This document shows positions 33,636 to 43,811 of a stretch of 64,000 nucleotides of DNA, one piece after another. Source of the stretch: Pseudomonas sp. 21 (GTDB lineage Bacteria > Pseudomonadota > Gammaproteobacteria > Pseudomonadales > Pseudomonadaceae); assembly GCF_000955805.1 (NCBI RefSeq), contig NZ_JYOA01000004.1:62001-126000 (forward strand). Reading direction: 5' to 3'. The position numbers were made by a program, and so were the translations under genes. Each line of letters starts with the position of its first letter. The first letter of the stretch is position 1. The notes below the pieces were generated by a model. It saw only the letters and a list, made by a program, of their open reading frames with translations. It was not told the DNA's origin and ran no database searches.

Positions 33636-34328
33636 TCAGAAATATCGCGTGGGGTCGGAAATTCCGGCGGCGGAAAAGCCTTCGGAGCGCAGTCGGCAGC
33701 TGTCACATTTGCGGCAAGCACGCCCCTCATCGTCGGCCTGATAGCAGGAAACGGTGAGGCCATAATCGACGCCGCGAGCGACGCCTGCCTCGATGATCTG
33801 CGCCTTGGAAAGGAACTGTAGCGGCGCCTGGATACGGAAGCCGTCGCCCTCCACTCCTGCCTTGGTCGCCAGGTTCGCCATGCGCTCGAACGCCTCGACG
33901 AACTCCGGGCGGCAGTCCGGGTAGCCGGAGTAATCCACGGCATTCACGCCGATGAAGATGTCCCGTGCGCCCAGCACTTCCGCCCAGCCCAGGGCCAGCG
34001 AAAGGAACACGGTATTGCGCGCCGGCACATAGGTCACCGGAATGCCTTCACTGGGGGCTTGGGGAACATCGATGCTGCTGTCGGTCAGCGCGGAACCACC
34101 GATGCCATTCAGATCGAGGCCGATCACCTTGTGCTCGACCACGCCCAGCTGGCGGGCGACGCGCTCAGCGGCCTGCAACTCGGCGCGGTGACGCTGGCCG
34201 TAGTCGAAGCTCATGGTGTAGCAGTCGTAACCCTCGGCCTTGGCCATGGCGACCACGGTCGCGGAATCCAGGCCACCGGAGAGCAGGATCACGGCCTTCT
34301 TGTCGTTCGTAGCGTTCTTGTCGGACAT
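33636..34328 (-). CDS. queC: 7-cyano-7-deazaguanine synthase QueC
   Basis: A 230-residue enzyme that makes preQ0 from carboxy-deazaguanine and ammonia, using ATP, in queuosine synthesis. The PP-loop [15 protein letters not shown] is at about residues 12-26, and the C-terminal zinc cysteines lie in [19 protein letters not shown]. The ATG at 34328 is used; a TTG directly upstream shares the same ribosome-binding site (GGAGGAG). It is 20 bp downstream of queE and the two form an operon. Confidence 0.93.
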   Translation of the reverse strand: MSDKNATNDKKAVILLSGGLDSATVVAMAKAEGYDCYTMSFDYGQRHRAELQAAERVARQLGVVEHKVIGLDLNGIGGSALTDSSIDVPQAPSEGIPVTYVPARNTVFLSLALGWAEVLGARDIFIGVNAVDYSGYPDCRPEFVEAFERMANLATKAGVEGDGFRIQAPLQFLSKAQIIEAGVARGVDYGLTVSCYQADDEGRACRKCDSCRLRSEGFSAAGISDPTRYF

Positions 34329-34348
34329 CAACAGGGTCTCCTCCGCGC

Positions 34349-34996
34349 TCAGTGGCCCGGCTCATCGTTCCAGAGAATCTTGTGCAATTGCAGCTGCAGG
34401 CGGACCGGCAGGTTGTCGCTGACAATCCAGTCGGCCAGCGCGCGCGCGTCCACCTGGCGGTGGCTGGGCGAGAACAGCACCTCGCCGGCGCGCTCCTCCA
34501 GGCGATACTCGATCAGCTTGGAGACCGCCCAGTCGTAGTCCTCGCGGGAGCAGATGACGAACTTGACCTGATCGTTGGAGGTCAGCTCGCCAACATTCTC
34601 GTAGCGATTGCGCGCCACTTCCCCGGAGCCGGGGGTCTTCAGGTCAAGAATGCGGCTGACGCGGCGGTCGGTGACGGAAATGTCCAGCGCGCCACTGGTT
34701 TCCAGCGAGACGTCGTAGCCGGCATCGCACAGGCGCTCGAGCAGCGGAATGCAGTTTGGCTGCGCCAGCGGCTCGCCGCCGGTCACGCAGACGTAGCGCG
34801 GGCGATACCGGGCGACCTGATCGAGGATAGCGTCGAGGCTCTGGATTTCGCCGCCACTGAAGGCATAGGCGGTATCGCAGTAATTGCAGCGCAGGGGACA
34901 GCCGGTCAGGCGTACGAACACGGTCGGCAAGCCGGCGGTGCGCGTTTCCCCCTGCAGCGAGTAGAAAATCTCGGTAATGCGCAGGGTCTGTTGCAT
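34349..34996 (-). CDS. queE: 7-carboxy-7-deazaguanine synthase QueE
   Basis: A 215-residue radical-SAM enzyme that converts carboxy-tetrahydropterin to 7-carboxy-7-deazaguanine. The cluster motif C-x3-C-x2-C lies in [10 protein letters not shown] (about residues 31-40), and the SAM-binding GGEPL motif is at about 81-85. The protein begins [14 protein letters not shown]. The ATG at 34996 is the family start, though the ribosome-binding site is weak. An in-frame ATG at 35029 would add 11 residues. It precedes queC in the same operon. Confidence 0.93.
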   Translation of the reverse strand: MQQTLRITEIFYSLQGETRTAGLPTVFVRLTGCPLRCNYCDTAYAFSGGEIQSLDAILDQVARYRPRYVCVTGGEPLAQPNCIPLLERLCDAGYDVSLETSGALDISVTDRRVSRILDLKTPGSGEVARNRYENVGELTSNDQVKFVICSREDYDWAVSKLIEYRLEERAGEVLFSPSHRQVDARALADWIVSDNLPVRLQLQLHKILWNDEPGH

Positions 34997-35149
34997 ATCA
35001 GCCACGGGCGTGACGGCTATACAGGCCATCCGCCTCCGTTGCGTTGGAGTCGTGAGCGCACTGGAGAGGCGCTCGGCAATCCCGGTACACAGCAGACATC
35101 AGCGCGGCTGAAACCACTGGCTTTTTCCGGGGGCGGGAATTCTAACGAA

Positions 35150-35174
35150 AAAACCCGCGACGGGCGCGGGTTTT
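35150..35174. terminator. Terminator downstream of cpoB
   Basis: The stem AAAACCCGCG / CGCGGGTTTT with a 5-nt loop lies 21 bp past the cpoB stop and ends the ybgC-tol-pal-cpoB unit before queE. Confidence 0.85.
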
Positions 35175-35194
35175 CAGACTGCGAGATAGGAAGC

Positions 35195-36043
35195 TTACTT
35201 GAGGTTCTTCAGATCACGCTGGGACAGCTGGGCAGCGGAAGTGCCCGGATACTGCGCGACCACCTGCTGCAGGATGCCGCGAGCCTTGTCGTTGTTGCCC
35301 AGGCGGCGCTCGACGTCGGCGAGCTTGTACAGCGAGTCCGGCACCTTGGCGCTGCTCGGGTAGGCCTGGCTGACGCGGGCGAAGGCCTGGCCGGCTCCCT
35401 GCAAGTCACCTTTCGCGAGGTTCACTTCACCGAGCCAGTACTGCGCGTTACCCGCGTACTGGCTGTTCGGGTACTTGCGCAGGAAAGCGCCAAAGGCCTG
35501 GCTGGCCTTGTCAAAGTCCTTGGCCTTGATCAGGTCGAAGGCGGCGTCGTAGTACAGCTTCTCTTTTGCCGGGTCACCCGGCTCGCTGCTGGCAGCGGGC
35601 TGCTGTTGCTGGGCGGCGGCAACGCCTGCTCCGGCGGCAGCTCCGGCACTGGCGCCGGCAGCGGCAGCGGGGGAATTGGATTGAACAGCAGCACCGGCCG
35701 CTCCTGCACCTGCACCGCTGGAAAGGCGGCTGTCGATGTCCTGGAAGCGTTCCTGGTTTTCCTGCTTCATTTGCTGGATCTGGTTCTGCTGCTCTTCGAG
35801 CATGCCGCGCAGACGGGACATTTCGTCCTGCATCTGCTGCAGCTGCATGAACAGCTGAGCCTGACCGGAGACGGGAGTTGTCATCCCGCCTCCGGCGTAG
35901 GCGCCATCAGCGCCTGCGGTGCCATAACCCGAGGGCGGTGTGCTGGCATAGCCACCATTACCGTCCTGTACCGGAACCGCGGCTGCCGCCATGAGGGGCA
36001 GTCCGCATGCGATCAAGGTCAGAAAACGCAGGCGCATCGGCAT
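35195..36043 (-). CDS. cpoB: Cell-division coordinator CpoB (YbgF)
   Basis: A 282-residue periplasmic protein that links peptidoglycan synthesis to Tol-Pal-driven outer-membrane constriction. Residues 1-22 are a signal peptide. Residues about 60-110 form the trimerising coiled coil (FMQLQQMQDEMSRLRGMLEEQQNQIQQMKQ in outline). A low-complexity Ala/Gly/Gln linker follows (about 112-152), and residues about 155-282 hold TPR repeats. The gene is the last of the tol-pal cluster, 6 bp after oprL, as is usual. Confidence 0.94.
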   Translation of the reverse strand: MPMRLRFLTLIACGLPLMAAAAVPVQDGNGGYASTPPSGYGTAGADGAYAGGGMTTPVSGQAQLFMQLQQMQDEMSRLRGMLEEQQNQIQQMKQENQERFQDIDSRLSSGAGAGAAGAAVQSNSPAAAAGASAGAAAGAGVAAAQQQQPAASSEPGDPAKEKLYYDAAFDLIKAKDFDKASQAFGAFLRKYPNSQYAGNAQYWLGEVNLAKGDLQGAGQAFARVSQAYPSSAKVPDSLYKLADVERRLGNNDKARGILQQVVAQYPGTSAAQLSQRDLKNLK

Positions 36044-36049
36044 CAGGTC

Positions 36050-36556
36050 TTACTTCTTCAGCTCAACGCGACGGTTCTGGGCCCAGGACTGCTCGTCGTG
36101 GCCAGTGGCAACCGGACGCTCTTTGCCGTAGGAAACCAGTTCCAGCTGAGCCGGGGAAACGCCCTGCAGTACCAGGTAGCGCTGAACGGCCTTGGCGCGA
36201 CGCTCGCCCAGAGCCATGTTGTACTCGCGGGTGCCGCGCTCGTCAGTGTGACCTTCCAGGACTACGCGCTGGCCGGAACCTTTCAGGTCCTTGGCGTGTA
36301 CGTCCAGGGCACGCATGGCTTCCGGCTTCAGGTCGGAGCTGTCGTACTCGAAGTAGAAGGTGGTGATAGCGCGCAGAGCGGCTTCGTCGCTCAGGGAGCC
36401 GTCAACGGCACCGCTGTTGGCGCCGTAGCCAGCGTTCGGATCAACGCCGCCATTGGCGCCTTCACCAGTAGCATCGCCTTTCTTGGACGAGCAGCCTACG
36501 GCAACGGCCATGGCGAGGGCGATAACGGCAAATTTGCCGAATTTCAGCATTTCCAT
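36050..36556 (-). CDS. oprL: Peptidoglycan-associated lipoprotein OprL (Pal)
   Basis: A 168-residue outer-membrane lipoprotein that anchors the outer membrane to peptidoglycan and binds TolB. The lipobox is MAVAVGC with the lipidated cysteine near residue 22. Residues about 60-168 form the OmpA-like peptidoglycan-binding domain ([24 protein letters not shown]). The start at 36556 gives MEMLKFGKF, the known P. aeruginosa N-terminus and length. A preceding ATG at 36559 is also possible. AGGAG is in place. Confidence 0.96.
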   Translation of the reverse strand: MEMLKFGKFAVIALAMAVAVGCSSKKGDATGEGANGGVDPNAGYGANSGAVDGSLSDEAALRAITTFYFEYDSSDLKPEAMRALDVHAKDLKGSGQRVVLEGHTDERGTREYNMALGERRAKAVQRYLVLQGVSPAQLELVSYGKERPVATGHDEQSWAQNRRVELKK

Positions 36557-36608
36557 CATGTAACTCCTAATGAACCCCAGTGTATAAATTTGAAACAGTT
36601 GGCAACCG

Positions 36609-37907
36609 TCAGTTCAGGTAAGGGGACCAGGAAGGCTCGCGCACGTCGCCTTGAGCGGTGGGTAGCGGTAACCGAACACGTCCGTTGATGCTCACGAGCA
36701 TCAACACGCCCCGGTCCTGCTGGCGGGTGGCATATATTAGCATCGTGCCATTTGGCGCAACAGTGGGCGAATCATCCAGGTTGGTGTTGGAAAGTACCCG
36801 GAGATTACCGCGCTGAAGGTCCTGGGCTGCAATCTGGAAGTTGGTGAAACCGTCCTGGCGATGAACCATGACCAGGGTCTTCTCGTCAGCCGACAGTTTC
36901 GGGTTGGCGTTGTAGTTGCCGATGAAGGTCACGCGGTCGGTAGCGCCCGAGTTCACGTTCATCTTGTAGATCTGCGGTTTGCCGCCACGATCCGAGGTGA
37001 AGTACAGGGTCGAGCCGTCCGCGCCCCAGAAAGGTTCGGTGTCGATCGCCGAGTTGTTGGTCAGGCGACGCAGCTGGCGGCTGCCCAGGTCCATCACATA
37101 GATCTCCGGGTTGCCGTCGCGCGACAGCACGAAGGCCAGGCGGTTGCCGTCCGGCGAGAAGGCCGGGGCGCCGTTGAGGCCTTCGAAGTTGGAGATCTGC
37201 TCGCGGCGGCCAGTGTCGACGTACTGCATGAAGATGCGCGGACGCTTCTGCTCGAAGGACACGTAGGCGATACGACGACCATCGGGCGAGAAGCGCGGCG
37301 AAAGGATCGGCTCGCGCGATTGCAGCAGGGTCACCGGGCGAGCGCCATCATAATCGGAGCGCTGCAGGGTGTAGCGGGTGTTATCCACCGAGAAGCGCTC
37401 TGCGGTCACGTAGAGCATCTTGGTGGAGAACGCACCCTTGATGCCGGTGAGCTTCTCGAACGACTGGTCGGCGATGTAGTGCGACATGTCGCGCAGTTGG
37501 TCGGTGGTGCCGCCCACGCTGCCGGTCAGGACCTGCTCCTGGGTCGCCACGTTGAGCAGGGCGTACTGGATCTGCAGACGGCCACCGCTGGGCACGATGC
37601 TGCCGACCAGCACGTACTGCGCGCCGAGTGCCTGCCAGTCGCGGTAGATCACTTCGCTGGCCTGGGCCGGCTGACTGATCATGTTCTGGCGCGGAATCGG
37701 TTCGAAGTAACCGGAGTTGCGCAGGTCGTTGCCGATGATGTTCGACATGTCTTCGGGCAGGACGTTGCCGCCCTGCCAGCCGAACGGAACCACGGCGATC
37801 GGGACGGCCGAGTCACGACCACTGGAGATCACCAGCGGGTCGGCGGCCTGCGCTGCGCCGGCCACCAGGGCCAGGGCGAAGAGCGCAAAGCGAATCAGGG
37901 TACTCAC
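36609..37907 (-). CDS. tolB: Tol-Pal translocation protein TolB
   Basis: A 432-residue periplasmic beta-propeller that bridges TolA and Pal. Residues 1-21 are a signal peptide ([17 protein letters not shown]). The N-terminal alpha/beta domain runs to about residue 165. Five or six propeller blades follow, each with the [11 protein letters not shown] / [10 protein letters not shown]-type WD-like repeat. The gene starts with GTG, overlapping the tolA stop (GTGA), which couples translation. Confidence 0.95.
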   Translation of the reverse strand: MSTLIRFALFALALVAGAAQAADPLVISSGRDSAVPIAVVPFGWQGGNVLPEDMSNIIGNDLRNSGYFEPIPRQNMISQPAQASEVIYRDWQALGAQYVLVGSIVPSGGRLQIQYALLNVATQEQVLTGSVGGTTDQLRDMSHYIADQSFEKLTGIKGAFSTKMLYVTAERFSVDNTRYTLQRSDYDGARPVTLLQSREPILSPRFSPDGRRIAYVSFEQKRPRIFMQYVDTGRREQISNFEGLNGAPAFSPDGNRLAFVLSRDGNPEIYVMDLGSRQLRRLTNNSAIDTEPFWGADGSTLYFTSDRGGKPQIYKMNVNSGATDRVTFIGNYNANPKLSADEKTLVMVHRQDGFTNFQIAAQDLQRGNLRVLSNTNLDDSPTVAPNGTMLIYATRQQDRGVLMLVSINGRVRLPLPTAQGDVREPSWSPYLN

Positions 37908-38956
37908 AGATCTAAATCCTCCGGTTTGAAGACCATTCGGCGCTGACGATACAGGCTATCGAAAGTGGCGCGATCCAGTTTTTGCAGTTCGGGAATACGG
38001 CCCACATTTCGGACCGCGGCCACCGCCGAATCGTCGAACGGCTTGTCACCACTGGAGCGGGTCACGCTCACGTTGGTGATGGCGCCGCTCGGCAGCATCT
38101 GAATCAGCACTTCTACGCTCATTCCGTTACGAGCTGAAGGAGGACGGCTCCACTGCTGGCTCACCAGGCTGACGATCAGATCGTCGAAGTTGCCCGCCAC
38201 CTCGTTACCCTGCTCGTCGGCCAGGGCCTGTTGCCGTTGCGTGTCATCCGACAGCAGTTCGGCCAGCGCCTGGGCCTTCTTGTCTTCCGTTGCCTTGCGG
38301 GCTGCGGCGGCGGCTGCAGCGGCAGCCTTCTTCTTCGCAGCTTCGACCGCGGCAGCCTTCTTCTTGGCATCATCCGCGGCGGCTTTTTTCTTCGCGTCCT
38401 CGGCGGCCTTCTTCTTGGCCTCCTCGGCAGCTTTCTTCTTCGCCTCTTCAGCGGCCTCTTTCTTGGCCTCTTCCTCGGCTTTCTTCTTGGCGATATCCGC
38501 CTGCTGTTTCTGCTCGGCAGCCTTGGCCTCAGCCGCTTTCTTGGCCGCCGCAGCGGCATCAGCCACCCTCTTGGCGTCGTCAGCCTTCTTGGCTTCAGCG
38601 GCCTTCTCAGCGGCATCTGCAGCCTTTTGAGCCGCATCAGCCTTCTTTTGTTCCTCGGCTTTCGCAGCAGCCAATGCCTGCTGCTCAGCCTTCTTCTGCT
38701 CGAGCTGCTCCTGCTCGTATTGCTTGGCCGAAGTCTTCTTCGCCTCGCCGGCTATCTTCTGGTTGGTCTGCTGGGTCGCCTGGCTCTTGGACTTCAGCTG
38801 GTACAGGGTAGCCTGGACGATCGGCCGCGAAGGCGGCAGTTCAGGCGTACTGGCCCAGCTGACGAACAGCATGGCGAAGATCAGGACATGCAGGGCCACG
38901 GCCAGGACCGTTGGCCAGAAGTAGCCTTCCGATTGAGAGCGCTCGAGCTGGTGCAT
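37904..38956 (-). CDS. tolA: Tol-Pal protein TolA
   Basis: A 350-residue inner-membrane protein spanning the periplasm. Residues about 16-36 form the membrane anchor ([19 protein letters not shown]). Residues about 60-240 are a long helical domain made of short Lys/Ala/Glu repeats ([20 protein letters not shown] type). The C-terminal domain III (about 250-350), with [21 protein letters not shown], binds TolB. The ATG at 38956 overlaps the tolR stop (TGATG). The repeat region shows alanine/lysine-codon repeats in the DNA, a natural site for length variation. Confidence 0.95.
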   Translation of the reverse strand: MHQLERSQSEGYFWPTVLAVALHVLIFAMLFVSWASTPELPPSRPIVQATLYQLKSKSQATQQTNQKIAGEAKKTSAKQYEQEQLEQKKAEQQALAAAKAEEQKKADAAQKAADAAEKAAEAKKADDAKRVADAAAAAKKAAEAKAAEQKQQADIAKKKAEEEAKKEAAEEAKKKAAEEAKKKAAEDAKKKAAADDAKKKAAAVEAAKKKAAAAAAAAARKATEDKKAQALAELLSDDTQRQQALADEQGNEVAGNFDDLIVSLVSQQWSRPPSARNGMSVEVLIQMLPSGAITNVSVTRSSGDKPFDDSAVAAVRNVGRIPELQKLDRATFDSLYRQRRMVFKPEDLDL

Positions 38957-39420
38957 CAACTACCTGGTGCCTCGGTAATCAGACCGACGTTGCCGACTCC
39001 GGCTTTCTGCAGACCGCCCATGACGGCCATGACCGAGCCATAGTCGACTGCCTTGTCCCCACGGACGAAGACCTGGACTTTCTTACCCTGGCGGCTGTTC
39101 TCGGCCATGATGCCGGTGGCAGCGTTGACCAGTTGATCGAGGTCTACGGCAGTCTGGCTGCCCTTGCCCTGATCCGGGTCCACTTCGGAGCCCATGTTCC
39201 AGTAGTAGGTCTTGTCGGCCTTGATGGAGATGGTGAGCACGCGGGAATCGTTATCCTGCGGCAGCGCTTCGCTGGAAACCTTGGGCAGGTCGACCTTGAC
39301 CCCCTGGTTGAGCATGGGCGCGGTCACCATGAAAATGACCAGCAGTACCAACATCACGTCGATGTAGGGCACCACGTTCATTTCCGCGACCGGCTTGCGC
39401 TTGTGACGAACTCTTGCCAT
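38956..39420 (-). CDS. tolR: Tol-Pal protein TolR
   Basis: A 154-residue inner-membrane protein of the ExbD/TolR type. Residues about 17-37 are the single span, with the proton-path aspartate in VVPYIDVMLVLLVIFMV (D20 region). The periplasmic domain follows. It works with TolQ to energise TolA. It is 24 bp downstream of tolQ and its stop overlaps the tolA start. Confidence 0.95.
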   Translation of the reverse strand: MARVRHKRKPVAEMNVVPYIDVMLVLLVIFMVTAPMLNQGVKVDLPKVSSEALPQDNDSRVLTISIKADKTYYWNMGSEVDPDQGKGSQTAVDLDQLVNAATGIMAENSRQGKKVQVFVRGDKAVDYGSVMAVMGGLQKAGVGNVGLITEAPGS

Positions 39421-39444
39421 GACGGCTTACCTCTTGGTCGTCGA

Positions 39445-40140
39445 TCAATCGTCGCTGGTGTGCACTTTGCGGTGCAGGATCGCCTGGAACTCGTCGGCGA
39501 AGGTGTAGTAGCGGCCGATGAGCATTTCCGAGCGGGCGGCGAAACGGTTGTAGGCGATGACCGCGGGGATGGCCGCGAACAGGCCGATGGCGGTGGCGAT
39601 CAGCGCTTCGGCGATACCCGGCGCCACGGTGGCGAGGGTGGCCTGCTGCACGGTGGCCAGGCCACGGAAGGAGTTCATGATGCCCCACACGGTGCCGAAC
39701 AGACCGATGTACGGGCTGGTGGAGCCGACAGTGGCGAGGAACGGCAGGCTGGTTTCCAGCTTTTCTTCCTCACGGGAAATGGCGACGCGCATGGCGCGGG
39801 AAACGCCTTCCATCACCGCATCCGGGTCAACGCCAGCCTGCTGGCGCAGACGGGAGAATTCCTTGAAGCCGGCACGGAAGATCTGCTCGACCCCCGAATC
39901 CGGATCGGGGTTGCTGCCCGCCTGACGATAGAGCTTGGACAGGTCGATGCCCGACCAGAAGCGCTCTTCGAAAGTTTCCAGGGCCTTCTTCGCCGAGCGC
40001 ATCATGTTGCTGCGCTGGAAAATCATGATCCAGGAAGTGACCGATGCGGCCACCAGGGTCAGCATCACCAGCTGTACCACGACGCTGGCGTTACTGATCA
40101 AGCTCCACATGGAAGTATGGTCGACGACGTTCGGTTCCAC
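39445..40140 (-). CDS. tolQ: Tol-Pal protein TolQ
   Basis: A 231-residue ExbB/TolQ-type inner-membrane protein with three spans (about 15-37, 135-160 and 168-195) and the conserved SPYIGLFGTVWGIMNSF and TAIGLFAAIPAVIAYNRFA blocks. It forms the proton channel with TolR. The start is a GTG at 40140 (VEPNVVDHTS), with AGGAG seven bases upstream, and gives the P. aeruginosa length. It begins one base past the ybgC stop, so the two are translationally coupled. Confidence 0.94.
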   Translation of the reverse strand: MEPNVVDHTSMWSLISNASVVVQLVMLTLVAASVTSWIMIFQRSNMMRSAKKALETFEERFWSGIDLSKLYRQAGSNPDPDSGVEQIFRAGFKEFSRLRQQAGVDPDAVMEGVSRAMRVAISREEEKLETSLPFLATVGSTSPYIGLFGTVWGIMNSFRGLATVQQATLATVAPGIAEALIATAIGLFAAIPAVIAYNRFAARSEMLIGRYYTFADEFQAILHRKVHTSDD

Positions 40141-40141
40141 G

Positions 40142-40591
<450 letters not shown>

Positions 40592-40640
40592 CTAAAACCA
40601 AGTCCTGGCTTTGCCAATCGGCAATCGCCTACAAATGCAA

Positions 40641-41699
40641 TTAATTACCATCTTCAGGGGCGAACAGATCCGGCGTCGCCCCCTCCCCCATCCGCTTCGG
40701 CACATTCAGGCCGAAATGCAGGTACGCGTGCCGGGTCACCACACGGCCGCGCGGTGTGCGCATGATATAGCCTTGCTGGATCAGATAGGGCTCCAGCACA
40801 TCTTCAATCGTGTGTCTTTCTTCGCTGATGGCGGCCGCCAGGTTGTCGACGCCCACCGGTCCACCGTCGAACTTGTCGATCATGGTCAGCAGCAGACGGC
40901 GATCCTGGTGATCGAAGCCCCTTTCGTCCACGTCCAGCAGGTTCAGCGCCTTGTCGGCGATGTCGCGGCTGATGTGCCCGGTGCCACGCACCTCGGCGAA
41001 ATCCCGCACCCGGCGCAGCAGGCGGTTGGCGATACGCGGCGTGCCACGGGCGCGCCGGGCGATCTCGAAGGCGCCCGCCGGCTCGATCTCCAGGCCGAGG
41101 ATCCCCGCCGAGCGGGCGACGATGCTGGACAGGTCGTCCACACCGTAGAACTCAAGACGCTGCACGATGCCGAAGCGGTCACGCAGCGGATTGGTCAGCA
41201 TGCCGGCGCGAGTCGTCGCACCGACCAGGGTGAAGGGCGGCAGGTCGAGCTTGATCGAGCGCGCGGCCGGGCCTTCGCCGATCATGATATCCAGCTGGAA
41301 GTCTTCCATGGCCGGGTACAGCACTTCCTCGACGATGGGCGACAGGCGATGGATCTCGTCCACGAACAGCACGTCGTTAGGCTCGAGGTTGGTCAGGATC
41401 GCCGCCAGGTCGCCAGGGCGTTCCAGCACCGGGCCGGACGTGCTCTTGATCGAAACCCCCATTTCCTGGGCGATGATGTTCGCCAGGGTGGTCTTGCCCA
41501 GGCCGGGCGGGCCGAAGATCAGCGTGTGATCCAGCGCTTCCTGACGCCCGCGGGCCGCCTGGATGAACAGCTCCATCTGCTCGCGCACCACCGGCTGACC
41601 GACATAGTCCGCCAGCTTGAGCGGGCGGATGGCGCGGTCGAACTGCTCTTCGCGGTCGCGACTGGAGGCTGAGGAAATCAGGCGATCGGCTTCGATCAT
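40641..41699 (-). CDS. ruvB: Holliday-junction branch-migration ATPase RuvB
   Basis: A 352-residue AAA+ motor that drives branch migration with RuvA. Walker A is [12 protein letters not shown] (about residues 55-66), Walker B is [10 protein letters not shown], and sensor 1 is in LVGATTRAG. The C-terminal winged helix runs from about 260 ([23 protein letters not shown] onward). ATG at 41699 gives [10 protein letters not shown]; a GTG one codon upstream is not needed. It is 10 bp after ruvA. Confidence 0.96.
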   Translation of the reverse strand: MIEADRLISSASSRDREEQFDRAIRPLKLADYVGQPVVREQMELFIQAARGRQEALDHTLIFGPPGLGKTTLANIIAQEMGVSIKSTSGPVLERPGDLAAILTNLEPNDVLFVDEIHRLSPIVEEVLYPAMEDFQLDIMIGEGPAARSIKLDLPPFTLVGATTRAGMLTNPLRDRFGIVQRLEFYGVDDLSSIVARSAGILGLEIEPAGAFEIARRARGTPRIANRLLRRVRDFAEVRGTGHISRDIADKALNLLDVDERGFDHQDRRLLLTMIDKFDGGPVGVDNLAAAISEERHTIEDVLEPYLIQQGYIMRTPRGRVVTRHAYLHFGLNVPKRMGEGATPDLFAPEDGN

Positions 41700-41709
41700 C
41701 ACTATCTAC

Positions 41710-42315
41710 CTAGACCATGCCCTTGAGGGAACGGCGGATGAGTTCTTCGCTGGACAAGCCTTCCTCCTGCACGGCGGCCACGGCGCGGCTCGCCTCCTGG
41801 GGTTTGAAGCCCAGGGCGATCAGCGCGCTGACCGCATCGGACTCGGCGCTTGAGACTGCGGCAACCCGCATGGGTTCCACCACCAGCGGGGCGATGGAAG
41901 GAATATTCTCCCACGCCTTGAAGCGGTCTTTCAGCTCTACCAGCAGGCGCTCGGCAGTTTTCTTGCCGACACCCGGAATCTTCACCAGGGTCGAAGTATC
42001 CTGCGCCTGCACGCAGCGCACCAGTTCATCGACCTCCAGCCCCGACATCAGCGCCAGCGCCAGCTTCGGCCCCACGCCATTGAGGCGGATCAGCTCGCGG
42101 AACAGCTCGCGCTCGCGCTTCTCGGCGAAGCCGTAGAGCAGGTGGGCATCCTCGCGCACCACCAGGTGGGTGTGCAGGGTCACCGGCTCGCCCAGGCTCG
42201 GCAAGCGGTACAGGGTGGTCATCGGCACTTCCAGCTCGTAGCCCACGCCGTTCACGTCGACGATCAGGTGCGGCGGCTGCTTCTCCGCCAGGGTGCCACG
42301 CAGGCGTCCAATCAC
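41710..42315 (-). CDS. ruvA: Holliday-junction DNA-binding protein RuvA
   Basis: A 201-residue protein that forms tetramers on four-way junctions. Residues 1-64 are the OB domain, residues about 65-140 hold the two helix-hairpin-helix motifs ([18 protein letters not shown] and [19 protein letters not shown]), and the C-terminal domain that contacts RuvB follows a flexible linker. The start is GTG (42315), as in many pseudomonads. It lies between ruvC and ruvB on one transcript. Confidence 0.95.
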   Translation of the reverse strand: MIGRLRGTLAEKQPPHLIVDVNGVGYELEVPMTTLYRLPSLGEPVTLHTHLVVREDAHLLYGFAEKRERELFRELIRLNGVGPKLALALMSGLEVDELVRCVQAQDTSTLVKIPGVGKKTAERLLVELKDRFKAWENIPSIAPLVVEPMRVAAVSSAESDAVSALIALGFKPQEASRAVAAVQEEGLSSEELIRRSLKGMV

Positions 42316-42349
42316 GGGTGTTTGTCCTTGCTCAATGTTTTTCCGGATA

Positions 42350-42874
42350 TCACAGGCGCAGGCGTCCGCCGCGACGGCGGGCCCCCATCAGGCCATGCGG
42401 CACCAGGCTTTGCCGGGTGTGCGCGTGGCACAGGGCGATGGCCAGGGCGTCGGAGGCGTCGATCTGCGGCTTCTGTACCAGCTTGAGCAGGTGCATGACC
42501 ATCATCTGCACCTGCTGCTTGTCCGCGCCGCCGGTGCCGGCAATCGCCTGCTTGACCTGGCTGGCGGTGTACTCGGCGATCTGCAGGCCTTCCTCCGCCG
42601 CCGCGACTATGGCCGCGCCGCGCGCCTGCCCCAGCTTCAGCGCCGAGTCGGCATTGCGCGCCATGAACACCTGCTCGATGCCCATCATGGTCGGCTGGTA
42701 GGTCTGGATGACCTCGCGCACACCACGGAAGACGATCTGCAGGCGCTCGAACAGCTCGCCATTGCCGGTGCGGATGCAGCCCGAAGCCACGTATTCACAA
42801 CCACGGCCGGTGTCGCGCACCACGCCGAATCCGGTAATCCGTGAGCCTGGGTCGATACCGAGAATCAGGGTCAT
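42350..42874 (-). CDS. ruvC: Holliday-junction endonuclease RuvC
   Basis: A 174-residue resolvase with an RNase H-like fold. Active-site acids appear as D7 (ILGIDPGS), the glutamate of MGIEQVF near 66, and the C-terminal [13 protein letters not shown] pair near 139. The ATG at 42874 begins the usual [11 protein letters not shown]. It is the first of ruvC-ruvA-ruvB, with a terminator between it and yebC. Confidence 0.95.
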   Translation of the reverse strand: MTLILGIDPGSRITGFGVVRDTGRGCEYVASGCIRTGNGELFERLQIVFRGVREVIQTYQPTMMGIEQVFMARNADSALKLGQARGAAIVAAAEEGLQIAEYTASQVKQAIAGTGGADKQQVQMMVMHLLKLVQKPQIDASDALAIALCHAHTRQSLVPHGLMGARRRGGRLRL

Positions 42875-42923
42875 GTCCGTTCGATCACACCTAGTCTGCA
42901 ACGCGCATTTCAGATAACAAAAA

Positions 42924-42965
42924 CCGGAAGCGGGAGGCGCCGCTGACGACCACTCCCGCTTCCGG
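42924..42965 (-). terminator. Terminator after yebC/pmpR
   Basis: A 13-bp perfect stem CCGGAAGCGGGAG / CTCCCGCTTCCGG with a 16-nt loop. Read on the minus strand it is followed by a T run. Confidence 0.82.
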
Positions 42966-42990
42966 CTTCAGCACATCGCCGGTGGTGGGA

Positions 42991-43737
42991 TCAGCCCAGC
43001 TGGGCCATTACCTCGTCCGGGATGTCCGCATTGGAGTAGACGTTCTGCACGTCGTCCAGGTCTTCGAGCATGTCGATCAGCTTGAGGACCTTCTGCGCGG
43101 TGTCCAGGTCCAGGGTCGCCACGGTCGACGGGATCATGGTGATCTCCGCGTCCTCGCCCTTGAAGCCCGCTTCGGTCAGTGCTTCGTTGACCGAGATGAA
43201 ATCGGCGAAGGTGGTGAAGACGTCGATGGAACCGTCGTCGTTGACCACTACATCGTCGGCGCCGGCTTCCAGCGCGGCATCCATCAGGGCCTCTTCGTTC
43301 ACGCCCGGCGCATAGCTGATCTGGCCCTTGCGCTCGAACATGTAGGCCACCGAACCATCGGTACCCAGGTTGCCGCCGCACTTGCTGAAGGCATGGCGCA
43401 CTTCGGCCGCGGTGCGGTTGCGGTTGTCGGTCATGGCCTCGACGATGATCGCCACGCCGCTGGGTGCGTAGCCTTCATAGGTCAGCTCGGCCATGTTGTC
43501 CGCTTCGCTGGAGCCCACGCCGCGCTGGATGGCACGGTCGATGGTGTCGCGGGTCATGTTGGCGGTCAGCGCCTTGTCCACGGCCAGGCGCAGACGCGGG
43601 TTGTCCGCCGGGATCCCGCCGCCCTGCTTGGCAGCGACGGTCAGCTCACGAATGAGCTTGGTGAAGATCTTGCCCTTCTTGGCGTCCTGACGTTCCTTGC
43701 GGTGCTTGATGTTGGCCCATTTGGAATGACCAGCCAT
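42991..43737 (-). CDS. pmpR: YebC/PmpR-family regulatory protein
   Basis: A 248-residue YebC-family protein beginning [14 protein letters not shown], the family hallmark, with three alpha/beta domains. In P. aeruginosa the orthologue PmpR is reported to repress pqsR (mvfR) and quinolone signalling. Other members of the family have been described as translation factors relieving polyproline stalls. It is between aspS and ruvC on the same strand. The pqs locus is absent from its PAO1 place in this window, so the role here may be the more general one. Confidence 0.94.
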   Translation of the reverse strand: MAGHSKWANIKHRKERQDAKKGKIFTKLIRELTVAAKQGGGIPADNPRLRLAVDKALTANMTRDTIDRAIQRGVGSSEADNMAELTYEGYAPSGVAIIVEAMTDNRNRTAAEVRHAFSKCGGNLGTDGSVAYMFERKGQISYAPGVNEEALMDAALEAGADDVVVNDDGSIDVFTTFADFISVNEALTEAGFKGEDAEITMIPSTVATLDLDTAQKVLKLIDMLEDLDDVQNVYSNADIPDEVMAQLG

Positions 43738-43811
43738 AACTCACTCCGTATCGCTTGTTTGCTTCGCTGGCAGCGTCCGTTGCGCGGGCGCCGCCAGCTA
43801 TTCGAATCGAC

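Noticed and set aside
38176-38811. Repeat-like DNA in the tolA region as a possible tandem-repeat or CRISPR array
   Set aside because: The periodicity is the Lys/Ala/Glu codon repeat of the TolA helical domain. There are no constant direct repeats with unique spacers.
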